A DNA stretch of 64,000 bases from PALSA-911 sp963743035 (lineage in GTDB: Bacteria > Pseudomonadota > Alphaproteobacteria > Acetobacterales > Acetobacteraceae). Positions within the stretch are counted from its first letter, which is position 1; each line of letters begins with the position of its first letter. The notes below the pieces were generated by a model. That model made no database searches. It was not told the origin of the DNA and was given only the letters and a program-made list of their open reading frames with translations. Position numbers and translations under genes: made by a program. Shown here in pieces: positions 25,291 through 34,014 of this stretch. The stretch is from positions 310,001-374,000 of the forward strand of contig CAVUOB010000003.1 of the NCBI GenBank assembly GCA_963743035.1, written 5' to 3'.

Positions 25291-26205
25291 ATGGGACGGG
25301 CGATGCAGGTTTTCTCGCGGTTTTCTGCCGCATTATTGACAATTCTCCTCGCCCCGCTGGCGATGAGCTCGGTGGCCCTGGCGCAGGCCCCGCGGGACTG
25401 GTCCATCGGCATGGGCGAAGGGTTCAGCCCGGTCAAGCAAGACATCATCAGCCTGCACAATCTGGTGCTGGCGATCATCACGGTCATCACCATCTTCGTC
25501 GCCCTGCTGCTGGTCGTGGTGATGGTCCGCTTCAACGAGAAATCCAATCCGAACCCGAGCCAGGTCGCCCATCACACCGGCATCGAGGTGGCCTGGACGG
25601 TGATCCCGGTGCTGATCCTGGTGGTGATCGCCATCCCGTCCTTCCGCCTGATCTACTTCCAGGACCGCACGGCGCATCCGGACATGACGGTGAAGGTGAC
25701 CGGGCATCAGTGGTACTGGGAATACACCTACCCCGATAATGGCGATCTGAACTTCACCAGCTACGGCCTGTCCGACGAGGACGCCGCCAAGCAGGGCAAG
25801 CTGCGCATGCTGTCCGTGGACAACGAACTGGTGGTCCCCGCCGGCAAGAACATCCGCGTGCTGACCAACAGCGGCGACGTGATCCATAGCTGGTTCATCC
25901 CCTCGATCGGCGTGCAGCGCTACGCCATCCCCGGCCGCACGATCGAAACCTGGTTCAAGGCCGACAAGCCCGGCACCTATCTTGGCGAGTGCAACCAGAT
26001 CTGCGGCACCAACCATTCGCGCATGCCGATCGTCGTGCACGCGGTGCCCGAGCAGGAATTCAACGCCTGGCTGGTGACCGCCAAGACCAAGTTCTCCGAC
26101 GCCTCCCCGCCGGCTCCGGCCGCGACGGCCGCGGTAGCCGACACCCGGCCTGCGGCACCTGCGGGCGCGCCCAATTTGCTGACGGTTGCCCAAATTCAGC
26201 GCTAG
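25291..26205 (+). CDS. ctaC: Cytochrome c oxidase subunit II (aa3 type)
   Basis: 304 residues. Signal peptide to about residue 32 (LLAPLAMSSVALAQ), two transmembrane helices (about 55-79 and 97-116), and a periplasmic cupredoxin domain with the full CuA site: VIHSWFIP His and GECNQICGTNHSRMP giving Cys, Cys, His and Met. GHQWYWEYTYPD is the aromatic electron-entry patch. The C-terminal tail is Ala/Pro-rich, with no haem c. Alternative starts are GTG 25249 and ATG 25303; none has a clear ribosome site. First gene of ctaC-ctaD-ctaB-coxF-ctaG. Confidence 0.93.
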   Translation: MGRAMQVFSRFSAALLTILLAPLAMSSVALAQAPRDWSIGMGEGFSPVKQDIISLHNLVLAIITVITIFVALLLVVVMVRFNEKSNPNPSQVAHHTGIEVAWTVIPVLILVVIAIPSFRLIYFQDRTAHPDMTVKVTGHQWYWEYTYPDNGDLNFTSYGLSDEDAAKQGKLRMLSVDNELVVPAGKNIRVLTNSGDVIHSWFIPSIGVQRYAIPGRTIETWFKADKPGTYLGECNQICGTNHSRMPIVVHAVPEQEFNAWLVTAKTKFSDASPPAPAATAAVADTRPAAPAGAPNLLTVAQIQR

Positions 26206-26261
26206 AATAGACAAAGTCCGGCGCGGCCCCCGGCGGTCCGCGCCTGCAGGAGCAGAAGACC

Positions 26262-27872
26262 ATGGCTTCCACCACGCACGATCATGCAGACGACCACGGG
26301 CATGGCCACGACGACCACGGCCATCATCCCGGCTTCGTCGCCCGCTGGCTGTTCAGCACCAACCACAAGGACATCGGCACCCTCTATCTGATCTTCGCGG
26401 CGATCGGCGGCCTGGTCGGCGGCGCGCTGTCGATGGTCATGCGCGCGCAGCTGATGTTCCCGGGCAACACGCTGGTGACCAGCGGCCAGGAATGGAACAC
26501 CATCGTCACCGCGCATGGCCTGCTGATGATCTTCTTCTCGGTCATGCCGGCGGCGATCGGCGGCTTCGGCAACTGGTTCATCCCGCTGATGATCGGCGCG
26601 CCGGACATGGCCTTTCCGCGCCTGAACAACATCAGCTTCTGGCTGCTGCCGCCGGCCTTCGTCCTGGTGCTGTACGGCCTGTTCGCCGGCGAATCCGGCT
26701 CCGGCTGGACCCTGTACCCGCCGCTGTCCAACGCCACCTACGAGCCCGGCATCGGCATGGACTGCACGCTGTTCGCGCTGCACCTCGCCGGCATCAGCTC
26801 GCTGCTCGGCGCCATCAACTTCATCACCACCATCTTCAACATGCGCGCCCCGGGCATGACCCTGCACAAGATGCCGCTGTTCATCTGGGGTGAGCTGGTC
26901 ACCGCCTTCCTGCTGCTGCTCTCGGTTCCCGTGCTGGCCGGCGCGATCACGATGCTGATCTGCGACCGCAATTTCGGCACCGCCTTCTTCGATGTGGCGG
27001 GCGGCGGAGACCCGGTGCTGTTCCAGCACCTGTTCTGGTTCTTCGGCCATCCCGAGGTCTACATCATGATCCTGCCGGGCTTCGGGATCATCAGCCACGT
27101 GATCTCGACGTTCAGCCGCAAGCCGGTGTTCGGCTATCTCGGCATGGCCTACGCCATGGTGGCGATCGGCGTCGTCGGCTTCGTGGTCTGGGCGCATCAC
27201 ATGTATGTGTCCGGCATGGACGTCGACACCCGCGCCTACTTCATGGCCGCAACCATGGTCATCGCCGTGCCCACCGGCATCAAGGTGTTCTCCTGGATCG
27301 CGACGATGTGGGGCGGCTCGATCCGCTTCGAGGTGCCGATGCTCTGGGCGATCGGCTTCATCTTCCTGTTCACCATCGGCGGCGTCACCGGCGTGGTGCT
27401 GGCCAATGCCGGCATCGACCAGGTGGTGCACAACACCTACTACGTGATCGCGCATTTCCACTACGTGCTGTCGCTCGGCGCGGTGTTCTCGATCTTCTGC
27501 GGAATTTACTACTGGCTGGGCAAGATGTCGGGCCGGCAGTATCCGGAGTTCTGGGCCCGGCTGCATTTCTGGCTGACCTTCATCGGCGTCAACCTGACCT
27601 TCTTCCCGCAGCACTTCCTGGGCCTGGCCGGCATGCCGCGCCGCTACCCGGACTATCCGGAGGCCTTCGCCGGCTGGAACTACGTCTCCTCGATCGGCGC
27701 GTTCATCGCCGGCATCGGCTTCCTGGTGTTCTTCTACACCATGTTCCGCACCTTCACCTCCGGCGCGCGGGTGCCCGCCAACCCGTGGGGCGAAGGCGCG
27801 ACCACCCTGGAATGGAGCGTCAGCTCGCCGCCGCCGTTCCACACCTTCGAGGAACTGCCGCGGATCCAGTAG
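26262..27872 (+). CDS. ctaD: Cytochrome c oxidase subunit I (aa3 type)
   Basis: 536 residues, twelve transmembrane helices, haem a and a3-CuB subunit. Key residues: low-spin haem ligand in TAHGLLMIFF; CuB His and the cross-linked Tyr in WFFGHPEVYIMILPGFG (with the K-channel HPEVY); HHMYVSGMD; and the proximal His pair in YYVIAHFHYVLSLG. The D-channel NxxxxxN-type stretch is GGFGNWFIP. The N-terminus has a short His/Asp-rich cluster. GCAGGAGCAGAAGACC precedes the ATG. It reduces oxygen with electrons from CuA. Confidence 0.96.
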   Translation: MASTTHDHADDHGHGHDDHGHHPGFVARWLFSTNHKDIGTLYLIFAAIGGLVGGALSMVMRAQLMFPGNTLVTSGQEWNTIVTAHGLLMIFFSVMPAAIGGFGNWFIPLMIGAPDMAFPRLNNISFWLLPPAFVLVLYGLFAGESGSGWTLYPPLSNATYEPGIGMDCTLFALHLAGISSLLGAINFITTIFNMRAPGMTLHKMPLFIWGELVTAFLLLLSVPVLAGAITMLICDRNFGTAFFDVAGGGDPVLFQHLFWFFGHPEVYIMILPGFGIISHVISTFSRKPVFGYLGMAYAMVAIGVVGFVVWAHHMYVSGMDVDTRAYFMAATMVIAVPTGIKVFSWIATMWGGSIRFEVPMLWAIGFIFLFTIGGVTGVVLANAGIDQVVHNTYYVIAHFHYVLSLGAVFSIFCGIYYWLGKMSGRQYPEFWARLHFWLTFIGVNLTFFPQHFLGLAGMPRRYPDYPEAFAGWNYVSSIGAFIAGIGFLVFFYTMFRTFTSGARVPANPWGEGATTLEWSVSSPPPFHTFEELPRIQ

Positions 27873-27920
27873 CGGCCGTACCCCTCCGTAACACCCAGAC
27901 TGAAAGCGTTGGCTTGAACC

Positions 27921-28958
27921 ATGAATGAGACCACTGCCCCGGCAGGCGCGGCGAACAGGGGGGAGTATTCCCCCCTGTCTGTTTCCTCGCTCTCCGGCTC
28001 CGCGATCGCTGTTGCCGATGTCGCCTCGGCCGACGCGCTGGCGTCGGAATCGGAGCTGCGCGACTGGATCGCGCTGCTGAAGCCGCGGGTGCTGACGCTG
28101 GTGGTGTTCACCGGACTGATCGGCATGGTGGTGGCACCCGGGCACCTGCATCCGGTGCTGGCCTTCACCGCGATCCTGGCGATCACCGTGGCGGCCGGCG
28201 CCGCCGGGGCGATCAACATGTGGTTCGACCGCGACATCGATGAGCTGATGTACCGCACCCGCAACCGTCCGATCCCGGCCGGGCGCATCGCCGCCCCGGC
28301 GGCGCTGGCCTACGGCGTGCTGCTCGCATGCGCGTCGGTCACGGTGATGTACCTCGCGACCAACGCCGCCGCGGCCGTGGTGCTGGCCATCTCGATCGGC
28401 TTCTACGTCTTCGTCTACACGATGTGGCTGAAGCGCCGCACGCCGCAGAACATCGTCATCGGCGGCGCCGCCGGCGCCTTTCCCCCGGTGATCGGCTGGG
28501 CCGCGGTGACCGGTTCGGTCGACCTGGTGCCGCTGCTGCTGTTCGCCATCACCTTCTTCTGGACCCCGCCGCATTTCTGGTCCCTGGCGCTGTACGCCAA
28601 TGCCGACTACCGCCGCGCCGGCGTGCCGATGCTGCCGGTGGTCGCCGGCGCGCGGGAAACCCGCCGCCAGATCGTGCTCTACACGCTGGTGCTGATCCCG
28701 GTCACCCTGGCCCCCTGGATCATCGGCTTCTCCGGCATCGTCTACGCGGCCTCCGCTCTCGCCCTCGGCGGCTATTTCCTCGCCTGCGTCTGGCGCGTGG
28801 CGCGCGACCGGCAGGACCCGGACGGCGTCAGCCTGACCAATGACCGGCCCGCCCGCGCCGCGTTCAAGTACTCGATCCTGTATCTGTTCCTGCTGTTCGC
28901 CGCCTTCGCGGCCGACAGCCTGATCGGGCCCATCCCGCTCTCCAGCATCTGGGGCTGA
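27921..28958 (+). CDS. ctaB: Protoheme IX farnesyltransferase (haem O synthase)
   Basis: 345 residues, UbiA-type prenyltransferase with about nine transmembrane helices. It makes haem O from haem B and farnesyl diphosphate for the oxidase. First Asp-rich motif NMWFDRDIDELMYRT and RNRPIPAGR; second loop YTMWLKRRTPQNIVIGG; FFWTPPHFWSLAL follows. An N-terminal extension of about 45 residues precedes the first conserved segment (LRDWIALLKPRV). Product may pass to haem A synthase (ctaA), not in the window. Confidence 0.95.
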   Translation: MNETTAPAGAANRGEYSPLSVSSLSGSAIAVADVASADALASESELRDWIALLKPRVLTLVVFTGLIGMVVAPGHLHPVLAFTAILAITVAAGAAGAINMWFDRDIDELMYRTRNRPIPAGRIAAPAALAYGVLLACASVTVMYLATNAAAAVVLAISIGFYVFVYTMWLKRRTPQNIVIGGAAGAFPPVIGWAAVTGSVDLVPLLLFAITFFWTPPHFWSLALYANADYRRAGVPMLPVVAGARETRRQIVLYTLVLIPVTLAPWIIGFSGIVYAASALALGGYFLACVWRVARDRQDPDGVSLTNDRPARAAFKYSILYLFLLFAAFAADSLIGPIPLSSIWG

Positions 28959-28962
28959 GCCG

Positions 28963-29115
28963 ATGGCCAGCCTTCCGGACAAGATCGGACGCTCCGAATC
29001 CGCCGAGATCGCCCGGCGCAGAAGGCTGCGCAACTGGGCCATGCTGGTGGTGCTGGCGGCGCTGTCGGCGTTGTTCTACGCCATCACCATCGTCAAGATG
29101 ATGAAGCCCCACTAG
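28963..29115 (+). CDS. Small single-helix CoxF-like protein
   Basis: 50 residues. The ATG lies 4 bp after the ctaB stop and the end is 32 bp before ctaG. A basic N-terminal half (ESAEIARRRRLRNWAM) leads into one transmembrane helix (LVVLAALSALFYAITIVKMM) with a short basic tail. Small proteins of this size and place between ctaB and ctaG are known in alphaproteobacteria as CoxF or 'cytochrome c oxidase subunit' stubs. Function is unproven, probably assembly or a small structural subunit. Confidence 0.75.
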   Translation: MASLPDKIGRSESAEIARRRRLRNWAMLVVLAALSALFYAITIVKMMKPH

Positions 29116-29147
29116 AGCCGGGATCGGCACGACCGATATAGGCATTC

Positions 29148-29735
29148 ATGGCCAAGACACGCGGAAACGGAGCGATCCTGCTGGTGCTGCTCGGCGTCAT
29201 CGCCGGCATGGGCGGACTGGCCTTCGCCTCCGTACCCCTGTATCGCATGTTCTGCGCCGCCACCGGCTACGGCGGCACGCCGCAGCTCGGCGGCGTGCCG
29301 CCAGGTGCGGACGGCAAGACAATCACCGTGCGCTTCAACGCCGATACCAACCCGGGCCTGCCCTGGAAATTCGCCCCGACCGTCCGTGAGGTCACCGTGG
29401 CGCTCGGCGAGGACAGGCTGGCGACCTACCACGCCCGCAATCTGTCGCAAACCACCGTGACCGGCGTCGCGCTCTACAACGTCACGCCGGAAAAGGCGGG
29501 CAAGTATTTCCACAAGACCGCCTGCTTCTGCTTCAACGAACAGAGCCTGACCGCCGGCCAGGAAATGGACTTCCCCGTCACCTTCTGGGTGGACCCAGCC
29601 ATCGCGACCGACCCCAATACCGCCGACGTAACCACGATCACCCTGTCCTACACCTTCTTCCGCGCCCTGGACGACGCCGCCAAAAGCGGCGCCCTGGCCC
29701 GCGCCGGCCCCCATGTCGGCCCCCTGACCCGCTGA
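29148..29735 (+). CDS. ctaG: Cytochrome c oxidase assembly protein CtaG/Cox11
   Basis: 195 residues. N-terminal membrane anchor (ILLVLLGVIAGMGGLAFASV) and a periplasmic beta domain. The conserved copper-binding Cys pair is in KTACFCFNEQSL, with YRMFCAATGYGGTP near the membrane and FPVTFWVDP downstream. It delivers copper to CuB of subunit I. In most relatives coxC (subunit III) follows; here palindromic element A3 and an opposing gene follow instead. Confidence 0.95.
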   Translation: MAKTRGNGAILLVLLGVIAGMGGLAFASVPLYRMFCAATGYGGTPQLGGVPPGADGKTITVRFNADTNPGLPWKFAPTVREVTVALGEDRLATYHARNLSQTTVTGVALYNVTPEKAGKYFHKTACFCFNEQSLTAGQEMDFPVTFWVDPAIATDPNTADVTTITLSYTFFRALDDAAKSGALARAGPHVGPLTR

Positions 29736-29770
29736 TCCCATTCGGCAGCCTTCGGGGCGCGGGAGCGTAG

Positions 29771-30028
29771 GCAAGCAGGATTGGGGCTTTGCCCCAAACC
29801 CCAGGAGGGGCGCTGCCCCTCCACCCCGCAAGGGGATGGTCATCCCCTTGACCCCTGTCAGTTTGGTTTGTTGCGAAGAGGGCCCAACCGACGTAGCGGT
29901 TGATGGGCTACGTCATGGCCCTCTTCGCAACAAACCAGTCCGAGGGATCCAAGGGACGACTGTCCCTTGGTGGGGTGCAGGGGCAACGCCCCTGCCGGGG
30001 TCTGGGGCGGAGCCCCAGCCGTGCCTCG
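29771..30028. repeat. Nested palindromic element A3
   Basis: About 258 bp, the largest copy, between convergent ctaG and the DUF1330 gene. A perfect 21-bp inner stem, 29864-29884 against 29917-29937, has a 32-nt loop that itself pairs (caaccg...cggttg and acgtag...ctacgt). Flanking hairpins include ttggggctttgccccaa, aggggcgctgcccct, caaggga/tcccttg, caggggcaacgcccctg and ctggggcggagccccag. The remainder of 29736-30063 holds no gene. Confidence 0.85.
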
Positions 30029-30063
30029 CCGCCGCCCCCACGCCCGAAGGCCGCCGGATGGGA

Positions 30064-30354
30064 TCAGTCGGCGCCGGGGACGAACACGACGTCGGATTTG
30101 GTGGACGCGGTTCGGATGGCCAGCAGCGGGGTGTATTCCGGGCTGCTGTAGAAGGTTTGGAGGGCTCCGATCGAGGGGAATTCCAGCACCGTCAGGCGCT
30201 TGAAGAACTGCTGGCCTTCGGTGACGGTCGGCGGGTTGCCGCGGATCAGGTAGCGGCCGCCGTATTGCGCCACCACGGCGGGCACCCGCGCGCGGTAGGT
30301 TTCGAACCCGGCGGGGTCGGTGACCTCGATATTGGCGATCAGATAGGCCGGCAC
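30064..30354 (-). CDS. DUF1330 family protein
   Basis: 96 residues with a ferredoxin-like alpha/beta fold of the dimeric ABM/EthD kind: MPAYLIANIEVTDPAGFETY, GGRYLIRGNPPTV, RLTVLEFPSIGALQTFYSSP, DVVFVPG. No enzymatic function is established for DUF1330. It lies 77 bp downstream of hpnH on the same strand and may be co-transcribed; relation to hopanoids is unknown. Confidence 0.85.
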   Translation of the reverse strand: MPAYLIANIEVTDPAGFETYRARVPAVVAQYGGRYLIRGNPPTVTEGQQFFKRLTVLEFPSIGALQTFYSSPEYTPLLAIRTASTKSDVVFVPGAD

Positions 30355-30431
30355 TTGGATCCTCCGCGGTCTGCAGCAGGATCGGCGCAGATGGATGCGC
30401 CGATCCTGTTCCAGGCTTTCGTTTTAGCAGG

Positions 30432-31590
30432 CTATTCGGCGGCCTCGGCGATTTCCACCGGCGCGGTCTTCTTTTCGTGCTTGATCCGCGTCATCGCCTG
30501 TTCGACGTGGCGGGAGAACACGTATTCCGCCGGCCGCTGCTTATCGAGCGGGATTTCCGGCGCCATCGGGCCTTCGGTGCGGATGCCGCGCACGGCCTGG
30601 GCCAGCGCCTTCCAGGGCTTGCGCACGGACTCGGTCACGGCGGTGGCCTCGTAGCCGCAATGCACCATGCAGTCGGCGCATTTCTCGTAGTTGCCGGTGC
30701 CGTATTTGTCCCAGTCGGTGGTTTCCATCAGCTCCTTGAAGGTCTTCGTATAGCCTTCGCCGAGCAGGTAGCAGGGGCGCTGCCAGCCGAAATAGGTGCG
30801 CGTCGGGTTGCCCCAGGGCGTGCAGTGGAACTGCTGGTTGCCGGCCAGGAAGTCCAGGAACATCGAGGACTGGTTGAACTGCCACTTCTTCTTCGCACCG
30901 GTCTTCTGCCGCGCGAAGATCCCGCGGAACAGTTCCTTGGTCTTCTGGCGATTGAGGAAGTGCTGCTGGTCCGGCGCGCGCTCATAGGCGTAGCCGGGCG
31001 AGACGCTGATTTCCACGCCCATCGCGGTCATCTCGTCGAAGAAGGTGGCGACCTTCTCGGGCTCGGCGTTGTCGAACAGCGTGGCGTTGATGATGGTGCG
31101 GAAGCCGCGGCGCTTGGCCTCGCGGATCGCCGCCACCGCGCGGTCATAGACGCCGCCCTGGCAGACCGAGCGGTCGTGCTCTTCCCGCCCGCCATCCAGA
31201 TGCACGGACCAGGTGAAGTACTTGCTGCGGCTTGAACAGGTCCATCTTCTTTTCGAGCAGCAGCGCGTTGGTGCAGACGATGACGAATTTCTTCCGCGCC
31301 ACGCAGGCCTCGACGATCTCGTGGATTTCCTTGTGCAGCAGCGGCTCGCCGCCGGCGATCACCACCACCGGGGCGCCGCATTCATCGACCGCTTCCAGGC
31401 ATTCGGCGACGGACAGGCGCTGGTTCAGGATCTCGGCGGGATAGTCGATCTTGCCGCAGCCGGCGCAGGCCAGGTTGCAGCGGAACAGCGGCTCCAGCAT
31501 CAGCACCAGCGGGTAGCGCTTGCGCCCGCTCAGGTGCTGCTTGACGACATAGGCGCCGACGCGCAGCACCTGGTTCAACGGAACGGCCAT
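30432..31590 (-). pseudogene. hpnH: Hopanoid radical SAM protein HpnH (adenosyl hopane synthase), one frameshift
   Basis: Adds adenosine to diploptene, the first C35 hopanoid step. Start MAVPLNQVLRVGAYVVKQHL at 31590, preceded by AGGGA. The radical SAM cluster motif is CNLACAGCGKIDYP (CxxxCxxC), then GGEPLLHKEI. One extra base near 31227 breaks the frame after EKKMDLFKP; the protein resumes SKYFTWSVHLDGGREEHDRS and continues intact, with the SPASM-like end CADCMVHCGYEATAV. Apart from the indel every conserved element is present. Divergent from ispA-dxs-hpnMIJK, with ispH directly upstream. Confidence 0.88.
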
Positions 31591-31608
31591 TCTTATTCCC
31601 TACTCTCT

Positions 31609-32554
31609 TCAGGCATCAGCCAGCTGGGCGGGGAAGCGGAAGCGGACATCCTCCGCCACGCCGGCCAGCGTGGACACTTCGACCTCGCCGAACTGGCGCA
31701 GGCCCGCGATCACGCCCTGCACCAGCATCTCGGGCGCCGACGCCCCGGCGGTAACGCCGACCGACATCACTTCGCCGGAGCGACGCCGCTGAACCAGGCG
31801 GGGTCCAGCGCGGAGGCGTCGTCGATCAGGTAGGACGGCTTGCCGAGCTCCTCGCCGATCTCGCGCAGGCGGTTGGAGTTGGAGCTGTTGCGGCTGCCGA
31901 CCACCAGGATCATGTCCACGGCGTTGGCCAGCTCGCGCACCGCGTACTGCCGGTTCTGCGTGGCGTAGCAGATGTCGCGCACATCCGGCCCGACGATATC
32001 CGGGAAGCGGGCCTTCAGGGCGGCGATGATCGCCGCGCGTGTCGTCCACCGACAGCGTCGTCTGGGTGATGTAGGCCAGCTTGTGCGGGTCGGCGACTTC
32101 CAGCAGCGGCACGTCCTCGACGGTCTGCACCAGGTGCACCTTGCCGGGCACCTGGCCGATCGTGCCTTCCACCTCCGCGTGGCCGGCATGGCCGACCAGC
32201 ACGATCTCACGCCCCTGGGCGGCGTAGCGCCGGCCCTCGTTATGCACCTTGGCGACCAGCGGGCAGGTGGCGTCGATCACCGGCAGGCCGCGCTCGGCGG
32301 CCAGCTCCTCGACACGCTTGGCCACGCCATGGGCGCTGAACACGGTCATCGCGCCGGGCGGCACCTCGTCCAGCTCGTCGACGAACACCGCGCCGCGGGT
32401 GCGCAGATCCTCGACCACATGCCGGTTATGCACGATCTCGTGACGGACATAGATCGGCGGACCGTATTTCTTCAGGGCCCGTTCGACGATCTCGATCGCC
32501 CGCTCGACACCGGCGCAGAAACCCGCGAGGCTGGGCCAATACGACGCGAATCAT
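31609..32554 (-). pseudogene. ispH: 4-hydroxy-3-methylbut-2-enyl diphosphate reductase, three frameshifts
   Basis: Last MEP-pathway enzyme (LytB), making IPP and DMAPP with a [4Fe-4S] cluster. Start MIRVVLAQPRGF at 32554; one extra T near 32519 hides the next CAGVERAIEIVERALKKYG. VHNRHVVEDLRTRGAVFVDE, FSAHGVAKRVEELA, DATCPLVAKVH, EIVLVGHAGHAEVEGTIGQV, AYITQTTLSVDDT follow. An extra base near 32038 shifts before AAIIAALKARFPDI and CYATQNRQYAVREL; a base is missing near 31773 before VGVTAGASAPEMLVQG. The three cluster cysteines are in the expected places. It precedes hpnH by 18 bp. Confidence 0.85.
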
Positions 32555-32598
32555 CCACTTACTCCAATTACCGGCCCCCAGTCGTGGGCCTCATCAAT

Positions 32599-32646
32599 CC
32601 AGGGCGCCATCAAACCTGGGCGCCACCAAACCTGGGCGCCATCCGG
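32599..32646. repeat. Three tandem 16-bp repeats upstream of ispH
   Basis: ccagggcgccatcaaa, cctgggcgccaccaaa and cctgggcgccatccgg, head to tail. Each contains ggcgcc, a 6-bp palindrome, giving dyads every 16 bp. They lie 45-92 bp upstream of the ispH start, where an operator would be expected. Confidence 0.65.
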
Positions 32647-32891
32647 GGCCAACGCGCAGGCCATTCGTCCGACACTGCCAAAACCCGACAGATCCAAAGC
32701 CCAACTAGCACGGTCGGATATGGCATGGGCGCATCGCTCCGACAATGCTGCCGTGCTTGTCGCGAGGCGCTGGCATCGTGCGACGCCATCATCCGGCCAA
32801 TCAGACTGGCTGCTGGCATTGTGCCATGAATGCCCGCCATGCGCGTTAGCCGAGAGGATCGGGATTGCGCAGCGCGTCATTGGAATGCATC

Positions 32892-32915
32892 AGCTGTGGC
32901 ATTCCTGCCACAGCT
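32892..32915. repeat. Perfect 10-bp hairpin upstream of ispA
   Basis: agctgtggca (32892-32901), TTCC loop, tgccacagct (32906-32915). No T run follows on either strand, so an intrinsic terminator is unlikely; an operator dyad or leader hairpin is possible. It ends 175 bp before the ispA ATG. Confidence 0.6.
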
Positions 32916-33090
32916 TGGGCAGAGCAGCACTTGGCTGATAGAGAGCCTTATCTCCCTTGAGGCAAATCTGATTATGACCGCAACAGGGGCCGATGCCGGA
33001 ACTGTCGGTCTGCCAGATCGAATGGGCGGATCGAATTAGCCGGACCGGGGTGGCGGTTGGATTTGGAGCTGTTGGCAGTTGGTAGGACAG

Positions 33091-34000
33091 ATGACGCAAA
33101 GTGCCGATGTATTCGACCTGGCCGGCGCAATGTCCCGGGTCGCCGGGATCATGGAAGAATGCCTGGATGGGCTGCTGCCCCCGGTGCCGGGGCTGGAGGC
33201 GCGCCTGGTGGAAGCCATGCGCTATGCGGCGCTCGGCGGCGGCAAGCGGATGCGCGCCTTCCTGGTGATGGAGACGGCCGCGCTGTTCTCGGTCGCCGAG
33301 ACCTGCGCCGCCCGCGTGGCGGCGTCGATCGAGATGCTGCACGCCTATTCGCTGGTCCATGACGACCTGCCGGCGATGGACGACGACGACCTGCGCCGCG
33401 GCAAGCCCTCCACCCACAAGGCCTTCGACGAGGCGACCGCGATCCTGGCCGGCGATGCGCTGCAGGCCCGCGCGTTCGAGGTGCTGGCCGAGCCGGAAAC
33501 CCATTCCGACGCCGCGGCCCGCTGCGAGCTGGTGCTGGCGCTCGGCCACGCCGCCGGCGCGCGCGGCATGGCCGGCGGGCAGATGATCGACATGAGGCCG
33601 AGGGCCGCGTGCTGGACGGCGGCGGAGGTGACGCGGCTGCAGGCGCTGAAGACCGGGCGGCTGATCCAGTTCAGCGCCGAGGCCGGGGCCATCCTGGGCC
33701 GGGCGCTCCCCGGCGCAGCGCCAGGCGCTGGCGGCCTATGGCGCGCGATCTCGGCGCCGCGTTCCAGATCGCCGACGACCTGCTGGACGCCGAAGGCACC
33801 GCCGAGGAGACCGGCAAGACCACCGGCAAGGACGCCGCGGCGGGAAAGGCGACGATGGTTGCAGTCCTGGGCATTGAAAGTGCCCGCGCCCATGCGATTG
33901 ATGTTGAGCTAAACAGGCCGCTGCACATCTCGATGGCTTCGACGAACGCGCGGATGGGTTGCGCGCTCTCGCGGCTTTCATCGTAAGACGGCGCAGCTGA
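33091..34000 (+). pseudogene. ispA: Polyprenyl (farnesyl/geranylgeranyl) diphosphate synthase, multiple indels
   Basis: Chain-elongating trans-prenyltransferase. MRYAALGGGKRMRAFLVM, the first Asp-rich motif LVHDDLPAMDDDDLRRGKPS, and the second, FQIADDLLDAEG, are intact. Indels: a base missing near 33593 and one gained near 33618 (together replacing the expected EAEGRVLD stretch with nonsense), extra bases near 33716 and 33739, and one more near 33912. The repaired C-terminus reads AAAHLDGFDERADGLRAL and ends at 34000. FPP supply for squalene/hopanoids and haem O is the likely role. dxs follows after 14 bp. Confidence 0.82.
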
Positions 34001-34014
34001 AGGCGGACTGACCG

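Larger units (their letters stand above)
32555..33090. other. 536 bp divergent intergenic region between ispH and ispA
   Basis: No gene is supported. It contains three tandem 16-bp units (32599-32646) and a perfect hairpin (32892-32915). GC content is visibly lower than in flanking genes, with short frames of poor composition. Promoters for both hopanoid half-clusters must lie here, but no -35/-10 pair is convincing. Confidence 0.6.

Noticed and set aside
26202..29042. Very long open frame on the minus strand opposite ctaD/ctaB
   Set aside because: It mirrors conserved plus-strand oxidase genes. Its product is His/Arg/Asp-rich with no domain, as expected for the antisense frame of high-GC transmembrane genes.
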